A stretch of DNA of 64,000 bases from Gamarada debralockiae (taxonomy: Eukaryota > Ascomycota > Leotiomycetes > Helotiales > Hyphodiscaceae): contig NXFV01001562.1 of assembly GCA_002803225.1 (NCBI GenBank), positions 1-64,000 of the forward strand, given 5' to 3'. Position numbers and translations under genes: made by a program. Under the pieces are notes generated by a model, which worked only from the letters and a program-made list of their open reading frames with translations, had not been told where the DNA came from and searched no databases. Shown here one piece after another: positions 11,820 to 22,487 of the stretch (position 1 is its first letter; every line of letters starts with the position of its first letter).

Positions 11820-12815
11820 ATGGCTGCTGATGATCGTCATACTTCTGTGTTCAGGGAGAACGGAAGCACCATTGCCCCATCCGTTTCAGACGTTACAGCA
11901 ACACCCAGCACGGCGGAAGTTACGGCTTAAATAGGTTTGAAGTGGCAACCTTTGTACGTTCACATTATCAAGTTGACTTGGGATGGTATACTGACATCCA
12001 CAGTCACAATCCAGCCTATTCGCGAGGAAGTCAACCGCGTAATGTGCCACTACCTCGCCTTCACCTCCCCCCGCGAACTCAGCCTCTCCCACAAAGACCG
12101 CGCCCAATGCCTGCACGCCCTCTAACACACCACTTAGCCCTGAAGCCCGCCATCACAATCGCTGAAGCCGCTCTCCGCGGTCAATCCCACCCGAACTTCA
12201 TTAGCTGGTTCATTTGCAACTGCAACAAACCCGCGTCTTCTTTGTCCGCACCATGGGAGTCAGCCACATCGGTTTCGGATTCATCATCGCTGTGCTCCTC
12301 ACTCTTTCGACCGCAAGTGGCTGGTGGAGAATATTCGATACCCCGGTTTGGTTCATTGGTTTCTCTAGTATGGTCGCTGCATGTAAAGGCTTCTGTGTGA
12401 TCTTGCACCACACTTATGCGAGAAATCTTCGACCTTGGGAACAAGACATCGATTCCGAGATGGGTGATTCAAGACGGAATTTATTCTCCAGCACGGCACA
12501 ACGGGGTGTCAAATTAGCATCCCGAACTGGACATTACGATGATCTGAAATTAGGAGACGACGCATCGAGCTTCCGACCTACCAGCTTTCAGACCTTTGGC
12601 GCAAGAACAGCTTCAATGATGCGCAGTAGGTTGGGAAGTATGAGAAGAAGCCTTTGAGTAAGGTGTTTGAGAAGAATTTTTGGACGCAGGATGAGACCTT
12701 CGGGATTCTGCAAGATCTGATTGTGCTTGGTGCTAATTTTGGGATGTCATTCTTACCGTTGTTTGTACTGCTGTTTTTGTTGCGATTCCTAAGGGGAGTC
12801 ATTATTGAGGGGATG
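11820..12815 (+). pseudogene. Decayed RGS-domain membrane protein gene (copy A)
   Basis: Pieces of a fungal regulator-of-G-protein-signalling protein can be read in changing frames. In order: a linker (DDRHTSVFRENGSTIAPS); an intron at about 11957-12002; the C-terminal RGS half (PIREEVNRVMCHYLAFTSPR, then AITIAEAALRGQSHPNF); a membrane region with VFFVRTMGVSHIGFGFIIAV and HTYARNLRPWE; and a tail with VFEKNFWTQDETFGILQD. Lesions: one base lost before LNRFE near 11929; CAA changed to TAA near 12124; a 7-base deletion near 12138 relative to copy B; CCCC reduced to CCC near 12230; and another frame break near 12650. The first RGS half is absent here but a fragment like it lies at 22.2-22.5 kb. 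Intact homologues are expected to attenuate G-alpha signalling. A second, more partial copy lies at 27848-28242. Confidence 0.8.
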
Positions 12816-13309
12816 GTATATATCTCCTGTATGATGTTTAATGGCTCATCCAAATACGATTTCTTTTCTCCCACGTAAGTCTCACTTGACGTCTCAAGAC
12901 ACTCGCTTGACCGTGCTTGTGACCCCTTTTTCGTCGAAAAGGGGGAGGGGTAACCCAATCTCATCACGTGATACAATATTCACTCGTCCACTGCAGCTGG
13001 TCAATCTGCAGCTGGACCTTTCGATGAGACCCTCAGCCAATCTAGTCTCTTCATCGCGCGGAAGCCTTCCTATTCTACGTAGTCAAAATTTGCTGTATTC
13101 AGAAAGTTAACTCCCATTCTTGAAAGTCTCCAAGATCCTTGCAACCCCACTCCGCGGTTCGCGCCACGCCCTTTGTCGCGTCACATGGCTTATCTTCAAC
13201 TGCATCTTTTCAACCTTCCACCAGTTTTTAACTTCCTCCGCAAGTAGTTCATTCAGTATATATTGTCTATATCTATACCATTTCTTTGGTTTGGAGAATT
13301 AAAGACAAA
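12816..13309. other. Intergenic, promoter of aldolase-family gene
   Basis: End of the RGS pseudogene and promoter of the following + gene. A short GC-rich palindrome lies near 12929-12945 (CCCTTTTTCGTCGAAAAGGG). TATATA occurs near 13258, about 50 bp before the ATG. No gene is seen. Confidence 0.45.
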
Positions 13310-14488
13310 ATGGCACCATCAGCAACATCCGAGCTCGTCGTTCCGACTTCAAAAGTGGAGGTGGCTAAACAGCCTGAGCAACATGTTCACGGTGCTGAGG
13401 ACAAAACTCCTTTGGAGGCTATCAGTCATGGGCCTTTGATACATCCCGGTATGATACTTTGAGTTCTCTTCCCGCCCTACAAAGTATCTAATTCGACTCT
13501 TAGGAATTCCTACATTCTCTTCTCACGCTGAACACCGTCGGCACATCCTCATCCACACAGCAGCTGTCTTCCGGGACTTCTCAAGGAAAGGGTTCACAGA
13601 GGGGATGAGGTAAGACTTCTCATGAATTCCCCTTTCGTCTTCTCTATCGAGGTGCCTCCGGAGTCGGATTGGCTTCCCTCCGCACTTGGGGAGTGAGTTT
13701 GCTAACCTTAAGGACAGCGGTCACATCTCAGTCCGCGACCCCGAATTCCCCAACTACATCTGGATGAACCCTCTCGGGAAACACTTCGGACTCATGACAG
13801 CCGGCGACTTGATCTGTCTCAACGTCAACAGCGGAAAGGTAGTAGGAGGAAACATGACCAGAACCGCCAACTCAGCAGGATTCCTCATCCACTCCGAAAT
13901 CCACAAAGCACGCCCAGACGTCCACGCCGTATGCCATGCCCACACGAACGCTGGTCGTGCTTGGTCATCCTTTGCAACTGGGCTGGATATGTTGAATCAG
14001 GATATCTGTGATTTGTATAATTCGATTGCGGTTTATGCTTCATATGGAGGCATTGTTTTTGCGGAGGAGGAGGGACAGAATATTGCGAGGGCACTCGGAG
14101 AGAAGAACAAGGTATTGCCCTTTCTAACTTTCCACTACCTTCGAAGTCCTGTCAACATCATCGACTAATGCAACAATAGGTTGCCATCCTCCTCAACCAC
14201 GGCCTCCTCTCAACCGGTAGCACGGTCGATGAAGCAGGCTTTCTTTTCGGTCTCCTCGACCGAGGCTGTGCGATCCAGCTCCAAGTTGAGGCCGCTATGG
14301 CTGGCAATCCTAAGTTAGTGAAGCATGTTATTACTGATGAGGAGGCTGCATATAACTTTAAAATGGCGAGTGAGAAGAATGCTCTTTATGCGGAGGCGCA
14401 GCCGGATCTGGATTATGAGTTTGCGATGGCAGGGCCGGGAGTTATTGAGAGGGGGGTTGATGATATGAAGGTTGATCATGGACTGTAG
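13310..14488 (+). CDS. Class II aldolase/adducin N-terminal domain protein
   Basis: Four exons: 13310-13448, 13504-13609, 13718-14111 and 14180-14488; 315 aa with all phases consistent. The single domain (residues ~60-280) has the class II aldolase/adducin fold: [20 protein letters not shown], then the HAH pair in [16 protein letters not shown] and a third histidine in [16 protein letters not shown]. These are the expected metal-ligand positions, so a metal-dependent aldolase or epimerase activity is possible. Fungal members of this group (for example fission-yeast Mug14 and relatives) have no well-defined substrate. The N-terminal ~45 residues are polar and unconserved. There is no signal peptide, so it is probably cytosolic. 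The start is the first ATG after a TATA-like element. Confidence 0.85.
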
Positions 14489-15516
14489 ACCAAAAGTCTT
14501 CAATTCTGTTGAATATAGGAGAGACTATGATGTAGTAATGAAACATTGTAATTTCAGTCACGATGTTAGGAGGTGAACAATCGGCAGTCAACGCCGAATC
14601 CCGAAATATCGCCTCTTCTCTTCCTCTGTCTTCAACTCCGCGACATCCCGAAAATTCACAACATTCCGAAAACAACAACTTGAAGGCTCCAAATATCATC
14701 CAGATGGAGTCATCGAGGAAGGCAATCCTGCAAATGCTTGGACAAGCTGAAGTGTGGGCCTGTGCAGGTGAAATTTATTGTCCCGTCGATTGAACCGTGT
14801 GACAAGGTCTCACAATCAACGAGCGACGAGCTATACTTTGGGTAAAGTAGAGCTTTAAAACTTAAGAAAATACCGGTGGAATTCTATCAATTGATATTCT
14901 TTTCCTTCTGCTGTCACATAATTCGTGCGATGTTCCAACGCTCTGCTTCCCCGGCTTTGCCGGAGCCGCATTTCGTTGCTTTTCCAGATTCCCAGCCAAA
15001 ACTCCAGTGAAGTTCTTTACAGGCTATATTAGTACGCAAGAAGGGCTGACAAATTTATCCTGGCACAGTATCTGTATTTCAGCCATTTCTTGCTGCCTCA
15101 AACCCACTGCTGGCATTCAATCTCCTGCTCGGCTGTATGGTCAAACGCGTGGCAGCGACTCCGTTCCTTGTTCTTGAATAACGGGATCTTTGAAACGGGG
15201 TAAAATCGGGTTATTCGATTTGCTGGCTGCCGGCGATGGTATTTTTGCTCAGCAAACGCTTCGTTATCTAACGGCATTAGCTAAGGCATAGGGTGACTCT
15301 GCATGCAGGGACATGCTGACTCAGTGGTCCATAGTCATGAAAAACAACTTCCATCTGAGCTTCCAGTACAACGGACCAGTAAAAAGATCGTTGTTGAGAA
15401 TGATAGTTCTTATGCTAGTTGATCAAGAATATATAAGAGTTTTGAAGCTCTTTTGTGGTTTGCTTGGCCAGAAACTTCTAATTCGAATTTTGGGCAAAGG
15501 AAAATAACAAGTAAAC
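14489..15516. other. Intergenic, catalase promoter
   Basis: About 1 kb holding the 3' UTR of the aldolase-family gene and the catalase promoter. A TATATAAG-like sequence near 15430 lies about 85 bp before the catalase ATG. No conserved frame or repeat is seen. Confidence 0.5.
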
Positions 15517-17492
15517 ATGGCTTCTCAAGTAAGTTACTTGGTATAATGGGTCCGCTGTTATTGACAATGAATAGCTTCTATCGAAGGTACCACCAAAGTA
15601 CACACTCGCTGAAGGTTGCTAACTTCCCTTGAATTGTTTGACATTCTTCGATTAACCCTTGGCAGGACGTCCATACCGGGATCCCACAACAGCAATCCGA
15701 CTTAACAAGAGCAATGGCGCCGGATTGGTGCTCCTTCAAGACACACAACTTATCGAGACACTTGCACATTTTGCCCGTGAACGTATTCCAGAAAGGTAAG
15801 ACTTTCTTTCATTCAGACTCTCTTCGGGCATCTTGTCTGACCCCCCTTTTTGTTTAGAGTCGTTCATGCTTCAGCTGTCGGCGCCCGCGGAAAGTTCACA
15901 GTAACTCACGATATAACCGATATTACATCCGCAGCATTTCTGAGTGAAATTGGAAAGGAGACACCGTTATTGCTCAGAATCTCTACTGTCGGCCCTGAAC
16001 GAGGTTCTGCAGACTGCGTGAGGGATGTTCGAGGATGGGGAATGAAGCTATACACTGAGGAGGGTAATCAAGATTTTGTTTTCAACGACATTGTGGGTAG
16101 ACTCCTCTGGATTCAACTCTCCATGACCGCGTACTAATCAAATTTCGCAGCCCGTATTCTTCGTCAGAGATCCGATCAAATTTCCGTCACTGAATAGATC
16201 ACACAAGCGCCACCCACAGACAAACCTACCCGACTCTACTATGTTCTGGGAGTAAGTCTGCCATTCCGTGTCCACGCCACTTCTCTAACGATGAACAGCT
16301 TCCACAACAACAATCAAGAAGGCATCCACGCCCTCACCATGCTTTTCAGCGACCGCGGGACACCACTCTCCGTCAGGAACATCGACGCCTTCAGCGGACA
16401 CACCTACAAGTTCACCAAACCTGTCAGTCCCAGTCCCTCCCCACCACCAAAGTCCTCCAACTAACAAAACTCAGGACGGCACATTCCACTACGTAAAAAT
16501 CCACCTCAAATCCGACCAAGGCATAAAAAACAACACCGACGCCAGCGCCACAAAAATGGCAGGAGAAGATCCCAACCATCACACACGAGATCTCTACGAA
16601 GCTATCGAACGGAAAGAGTATCCCAGCTGGACGGCATATGTGCAAGTCATGGAGCCGAAAGATGCGGAGACGTATCGCTTTAATGTGTTTGATATGACGA
16701 AGGTTTGGCCACATGGAGATTATCCCTTGAGGCCGTTTGGGAAGATTATTTTGGATCAGAACGTGAATTCCTCTTTCTCCTCCGTTACAAGACCTGTTAA
16801 CTTACTAACATTGACTTAGCCACAAAATTACTTCGCAGAAATCGAACAAGCAGCCTTCTCACCATCCACCATGGTCCCAGGAATTGCACCTTCAGGCGAT
16901 CCAAGTACGTCTTTAACCCTTTCTCACCCCAAATCCATGCCTTCCACTAACCTCCGCTTCAGTGCTTCAAGCAAGAATGTTTCTCCTACCCAGACGCAGC
17001 GCGCTACCGCCTAGGAGTAAACTACCAACAACTTCCCACCAACCACGCCCTCTGCCCCGTCTACTCACCCTTCCAACGCGACGGCCTCTCCACCATCACC
17101 CCCAACTACGGTCCTGATCCCAATTACGTGCGTTCCTCTCTCTGTCCCCTAGCCTACGGCCCCGAAGAAAAGGCACACGATGAGTGGGTGGGTAAAGTGA
17201 GTGCATGGACAAGCGAAGTTACTGAGGTTGATTTTGTTCAACCTAGGGCTTTGTGGGAGAAATGGGGGGCAGAGGAACGGGAGATTTTTGTGGAGAATTT
17301 GGCTGGGAGTGTGAAGGATGCTTTGCCTGAGGTGCAGAAGGAGACGATAGGTGAGTTTAGTCTTTTGTTGTGTTTTGGGTTGACGAAATGGTGATTGATT
17401 GAACGGTACTGACTGTGATTGTAGCCATGTTCGCGAGGGTTGATGAGAAGTTAGCGGGGATGCTTGAGAGGAAGTTGGAGAGCATGGCTTGA
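15517..17492 (+). CDS. Haem catalase with one apparent +1 frameshift
   Basis: Ten exons: 15517-15528, 15575-15614, 15666-15795, 15858-16092, 16151-16251, 16299-16422, 16475-16762, 16820-16904, 16963-17350 and 17425-17492. The protein would be 489 aa (small-subunit size) and would convert hydrogen peroxide to water and oxygen. Seen: VVHAS with the distal histidine (residue 64), [12 protein letters not shown], and the proximal haem Tyr motif [12 protein letters not shown]. All phases agree except in exon 9, where TTT at 16980-16982 has one T too many. The first part reads MLQARM and the rest continues one frame over, with a stop soon after if read unshifted. No other lesion is visible, so a recent mutation or a base-calling error are both possible. 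The position of the usual catalytic Asn (GNNTP) reads FNDIP. No peroxisomal SKL tail is present. Confidence 0.8.
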
Positions 17493-18838
17493 GATTTGTT
17501 TGACATGTGTGGGTGATGGAAGTGGAGTTTGGTCAGTTTATGGGAGGTGTGATGAATGGTGTGGAATAGCATTTACTCGAGCTTAATGAGAATTTCCCAA
17601 TAAATGCCTCTGTGTGACAGTTCAGCTCGCTTAGAAAAGGGGTCACTGGGCGCACGAGCCTTGGCAACACGCAACGAAATCAAGTCGCCTGTGCCTCCGA
17701 ATTGAATCCATAAACCCATAACTCCATGACCGCACACTAGCGACAATTCCATTTCTGCAAGAATCCACCGTCGCAATCTGTAACTACCTTGCTATTCCCC
17801 ACTTCCAAATCACTTCTCAGACTTGACAGACACTACTTGCCTCCAGTCCTATACGACGAGACCTCGGGGCCGGTGGTGAGTATCGAGACACAGGCATAAT
17901 TCCTGCTGAAGCAATGTATCTCGCCTCAACACGCTCTCTGGTGATATATCCTGCTCGTTCTGGGGTAACATCGCTTCGATTTGAAGCCACTCTCGCAGCT
18001 CGCGTGCTTCGGATGTTCCGTAACCAGAGAGCTTCCTTCTCCCTACTCTGTTCACTCGGCCCAGCTTTCCACCAGCTCCAGACTATCAACTTGTCGACTT
18101 CTTCCTCGCGGATTATTTCCATTTCAGTAAGTAACATACTTTCCAAATGAAATGATCTTGGGAAACTTTATTTACTCACACCTTTTGAGCAATTGAAATC
18201 CTACGAGCCAGGTCCTCCAAAGCTGCCAATCCTCAATCATCCTGAAGAGTTGAATGATTCAAAGTCTCTTAGAGCAGGTTGAAAACAGGTGCTTAATCGA
18301 GTACAGCGTATAACAAGTGAGCCGCTGACTCTATTTGAGAACTTTCTCAACATCTCGATACCTTAACGAGAAAACCAAGTGCTTGATAGCGCTCGTCTCA
18401 CCGCATGGGCAAGCGTGCACGTGCCCCGCGATCTCGGAGCAAATTCGGGAGTGGATGAGTCTTTCACACGAAAATTTGATGACAAGTTGATCCACCGGAC
18501 ACAAAACTACAATTTCGGGCATCTTTTAGACAAATTTGGGAAGTCTATCCCTTTCTCCCCAAAAATTCACAAGTAAACACAAAAGATCTCCGTTGCGTTG
18601 TCCAATCGGACGACAGCGGGAGCAAAACTACGTAACCCTGGCTCTGCCTTTTACTTCTCGGGTCTACCCCGCCATCGCCATCAACGTGGCTCCCCACGCA
18701 AGACTTTCGGTCATATCCAGACATTTGGACCCAAGACAACCACTTCCTCTCAATACTCCATATTCCACAGATCGATTGTTAAGCCTCGAATCTCTAAAAC
18801 CGCAGACAAGACGATTCAGCTCGAGCTCGGAGAAACTC
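17493..18838. other. Intergenic, upstream of aminotransferase
   Basis: 3' flank of the catalase and promoter of the aminotransferase. A minus-strand frame at 17817-18146 has no recognisable domain and was not called. From 18536 an in-frame + extension of the aminotransferase is open (see that gene). Confidence 0.45.
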
Positions 18839-20185
18839 ATGATGTCGAATCAACCAAATCACCCCGCATTGCTAATTCCTGGGCCAATTGAGTTCGATGA
18901 TGCTGTCCTGCAGTCTATGAGCCATTACAGGTATACCTCCCTGAGAGCCCTAATCTCCTAGATGCCTATGCAAGCTTCTGTTGATTGAAGACTAATGGGT
19001 TTCTTGCTGCAGTGAGAGTCATGTCGGTGCAGCCTTTGTGAATACCTTCGGAGAGACCCTTTCTATGCTTCGAAAACTCTTCCAAACCACCGATACCTCC
19101 TCACAACCCTTCGTTATTTCAGGTTCCGGAACCCTTGGGTGGGACTTGGTTGCGGCCAATTTAGCAGAACCAGGCGATGACGTCTTGGTCCTCCACACTG
19201 GATACTTCGCAGACTCCTTTGCGGACTGCTTCGAAACATATGGCGTGAAGGCTACACAATTGAAGGCACCCATTGGATCAAGGCCTCAACTACCAGAAAT
19301 CGAGAAGGCATTGAAGGAGAAGAAATACAAGTTGTTGACAGTCACTCATGTCGACACATCCACTGGTGTTCTGAGCGAGCTCAAAGCTCTGTCAGAAATG
19401 GTCCACAGTGTGTCTCCAGAGACTTTGGTTATTGTGGATGGTGTCTGCAGTGTTGGATGCGAGGAGATCGAATTTGATAAATGGCAGCTTGATGGTGTGA
19501 TCACCGCTAGTCAAAAAGCAATTGGTTGCCCCGCAGGTCTCTCAATTTCGATGTACAGCGGCCGAGCCATCAAGGCGTTCCAGAGCAGAAAGTCGCCACC
19601 TGGATCATATTTCGCTTCCTTCAAGAATTGGATGCCAAGTAAGACACCTATTTTATCATTGATTTGCAGAGCTGACAGTGTCCGCCAGTTATGCAAAACT
19701 ACGAAGCCAAGAAAGCTTCCTATTTTGCCACTCCTTCACCACAGTTGATCCACGCACTCCACACGTCTTTGACTCAAATTCTTTCCAAGCCACTCTCAGA
19801 GCGCTTCGCAGTACACAAGGCTACTTCTCAAAAGATCAAGAAGGCAGTTACCGATCTCGGCTTGAAACAATTGGCTTCGGACCCAGCTGACCAAGCCAAC
19901 GGAATGACCGCAATCTACCTCCCAGAGAACGTTAAGGCACCCGAGCTATTGCCCAACTTGTTGAAGAAGGGCGTCATTTTTGCCGGAGGTCTACACAAGG
20001 ATATCGCCGCAAAGTATATCCGATTTGGCCATATGGGCGTCAGTGTGGTAAGTCTCATCTCATATTCCAAAGAGCTGAGAATATGGTTGACATGGTAGCA
20101 GACGGACCCCAAGCGCGACGACATCGACCGCGCCATCAAAGCCCTCGAGACCGGATTGTCTGATGCAGGCTACCAAAAGGCATAA
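18839..20185 (+). CDS. AGX1: Alanine-glyoxylate aminotransferase
   Basis: Four exons: 18839-18930, 19013-19638, 19689-20047 and 20102-20185; 386 aa, close to yeast Agx1. This fold-type I PLP enzyme transfers the amino group of alanine to glyoxylate, giving glycine and pyruvate. Seen: substrate-side LLIPGPIEF at the N-terminus, GSGTLGWDLVAANL in the cofactor pocket, VDGVCSVG with the PLP-ring Asp, and TASQKAIGCPAG with the Schiff-base lysine (Lys199). I chose the ATG at 18839 (a second follows at 18842). The same frame is open upstream to an ATG at 18536, and just before 18839 it encodes an Arg/Ser-rich stretch (TRRFSSSSEKL) like the end of a mitochondrial presequence. A longer mitochondrial form is therefore possible. 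There is no peroxisomal tail (ends YQKA). Confidence 0.92.
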
Positions 20186-20846
20186 ACAAAAGAAAGTTAT
20201 TTCCACGGCTTGTGCTAAAAATGTTACACGGAAAAAGCAAGTCGAGACATTTGGGCCTTGAGGCTTTGTCGAGAGTATCGGCGTAGCCAACGGCCAGGCC
20301 GAATAGCTAGAGTCAGGAATAGTAGATATAAGGAGGAGATTGAGCCTTGTATGAAAGGAGATAGAGATCACGAATTGAAGATTTTCAAGCCTATTTTTGG
20401 ACTAGGGTCAGATGCACCATACTGTTATGCTTCCTGAAACCAGTTGAAGAACAAATCTGCCAGTATCACGTTCCAATAGTCACAGGCTCTGCGCCGCCAA
20501 TAGGCTTCTCGGCTACTGAATTGTCAGGATCGATAGTTCCGCGCGACATGGTCGCTAGGGTCATCAAAATAAACCTCGATGCTCACTCGATATTTATGTG
20601 TTTAAGCAATTCAAACAAAGTTGAACACGCCGGGAATATTTACTCGGGAAGCCTCTAGACTAATCGACGGCGTACGGCAAGCACATATCAAAGCGATCTA
20701 TCTATTGTGTTATTGCCTCTATATATCTCCTTCGTATAGCGACGTCGAACTAGGAGGCTTGTACTGGTGTATACCTTGGCGCCCGTCACAGTGCCGACTC
20801 CGGCACCTTGTAACCCGGAATAATCCCTTATCAAACAAAGCTCGGG
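20186..20846. other. Intergenic, left edge of accessory island
   Basis: 3' flank of the aminotransferase, becoming AT-richer towards the island that runs to about 28.7 kb. No gene or clear repeat was found. Confidence 0.4.
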
Positions 20847-21745
20847 ATGTCAGTTGATAGGAAGAAAGACCTGTTAGAGCTTAAGAGAGGCAAAGGGCAT
20901 CGATATACTAGCTGGGCTTCAATTCCTCTGGAAATTCGCCTCAAGATATGGGCCTGGCGTATACGACACAAGGCCCTCGCCTTGTAGAAGTGCGGACCGC
21001 AGAGCATAGTCACTACCTCGGCCCTCACCCACGCTGGTGCCCTCGATATTCACCGAATCCGTCACCGAATGTTGTTAATATATGCCGCGAGTCGCGTAAT
21101 GAAGCCCGGAGAATAGCGGAGCAGGCTGGTCATCTTATCTTCGATACAGTGCCGGAAGCGCCCAAGACTCTATTTCAACTCAGATATAGATACTGTTGGT
21201 TGGAACTGGCTAATCAGGTATAGCCTGTATTTTCCCCTCTTTTGTGGTATAAGAGAGCTCTTCCCCTCCTTGTATTTTCAGCTCCTTAGATATCAGCTAG
21301 GTCCTAGAAATGCCACTATATTTTGCCCCCACTAAGCGTAACTGACAGATACTCTTATGTGCCAAACGAAATGAATTACTGGATTAGGGATTGGGGGCCC
21401 GAGGGGATCCTAACGGAATTCAACTACCAACCCGAGAGACTCCGCTCCCTGGCTATTAGTCTTGAGCCATTGACCCGCACAACCACCCCCTACTCGCTTC
21501 ACATGGACTTGATAGACTTTCAGAGGCTAGAGGAGATTATCTTTGTTGTGGGGAAGAGAGATAAGGAGGTATTTACTTGGATTAAGCGATTAGATCGTTG
21601 TCTACGGGTCTGGGCACAGGACCTCACATTACAGGGGAAAGTCCATTATCACCCATACCCAGGGGTATGTAGATTAGCGGTCAGGCGCGCTGAGCTCCTT
21701 GAGTTTGTTGAGAAGGAGAAGAATGGAGGATTTAGCGAGGTTTAA
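20847..21745 (+). pseudogene. Broken 2EXR-domain gene
   Basis: The first frame (ATG at 20847) encodes SIPLEIRLKIWAW, the hallmark start of the fungal 2EXR domain. It stops at about 20987. The domain continues one frame over as GPRLVEVRT and NICRESRNEARRIAEQAGH, so a frameshift lies near 20950. After a possible intron (21217-21281) a third segment to 21745 resembles the C-terminal half of the family (RLRSLAISLEPLTR, RLEEIIFVVGKR). Function of 2EXR proteins is unknown. The break, the AT-rich setting and the nearby RGS fragments point to a decayed gene, though unusual splicing could rescue part of it. Confidence 0.55.
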
Positions 21746-22193
21746 ATAGATTATAATAATAATAGGAGGGCAACGATAGTTACGCGAGCGCATATATGTA
21801 CAAAATCAGGAGTCGGTTAACCGCTTCCAATCCAAGGTCCCGGACCTTAAGGTATTCATAAAGATAAAGACAGAACATCGGAGTTAAAAACACAAGAACA
21901 GGAAATACTAAACAAGACAAGCCTCTAGGATCTGTCCGCGACACCCCGGGCCCCACCCGCCTGAGGCTCTACTGCTAATAGAGTGGTCGTGGTATCAGGG
22001 ACGTCATAACAACAATATTGTTGGGAAATACCTAAGACTAATATAGTGGTGCAATAGTGGTGGCAATCAGGGGTGGCAAAGCTTATAAATACAGTGACTC
22101 ATACCCTGAAGCATAGGCTAGAAGCTTCTAGTAGAAAAGAAAATAGGGTATATATAGGAGTCGTGGAACCTGTAGAGTAGAAAGTCAGTCAAG
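21746..22193. other. AT-rich spacer with possible repeat remnants
   Basis: No gene is seen. It contains a 15-base string at 22093-22107 (AGTGACTCATACCCT) that recurs exactly at 28006-28020, inside the insertion that splits RGS copy B. A short palindrome, ACAACAATATTGTTG, lies near 22008-22022. Confidence 0.45.
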
Positions 22194-22487
22194 TTAACAC
22201 ATGCAACCTGAACCGAAACTCAGAAAACCCAACAAATATCCCTGCTCTATCATCGCCTTTATTGTACTCCTCTTTGGCTTATGACCCTCTTTCTCTGGAT
22301 CCTTCTCCTTTGCTAAATTGGGGATCTCTTCGGCTTCCGGAACCCCCTCTTTGGACAGTGCTCTTTCCCTCTCTGGCAATGCATTGAATCGATGCTCATA
22401 GTCTCGGTACCATAGGTAGAATTGAAGGTTTTCGGCGTTGTGCTCAACGTAGACGAGGTAGTCCACAAAATCGTTCAATGAACATGG
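22194..22487 (-). pseudogene. Fragment of RGS-protein gene (N-terminal RGS half)
   Basis: On the minus strand, after a plausible AG acceptor at about 22488, the frame reads NDFVDYLVYVEHNAENLQFY, then LWYRDYEHRFNALPE and IPNLAKEKDPEKEGHKPKRS. This matches the first half of the RGS domain of the same fungal protein type whose second half is found at 12 kb and 28 kb. It ends after MIEQGYLLGFLSFGSG, where the expected linker is lost. No exon 5' or 3' of it could be attached with confidence. Probably a detached gene fragment; expression of a short protein cannot be excluded. Confidence 0.65.

Noticed and set aside
22469..22477. Isolated AATCGTTCA half-site outside the array
   Set aside because: It lies in the RGS coding fragment (codons for LNDF) and lacks a matching arm. 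One more single half-site near 43989 is inside a Ppo intron. About 0.5 such 9-mers are expected in the remaining window by chance.
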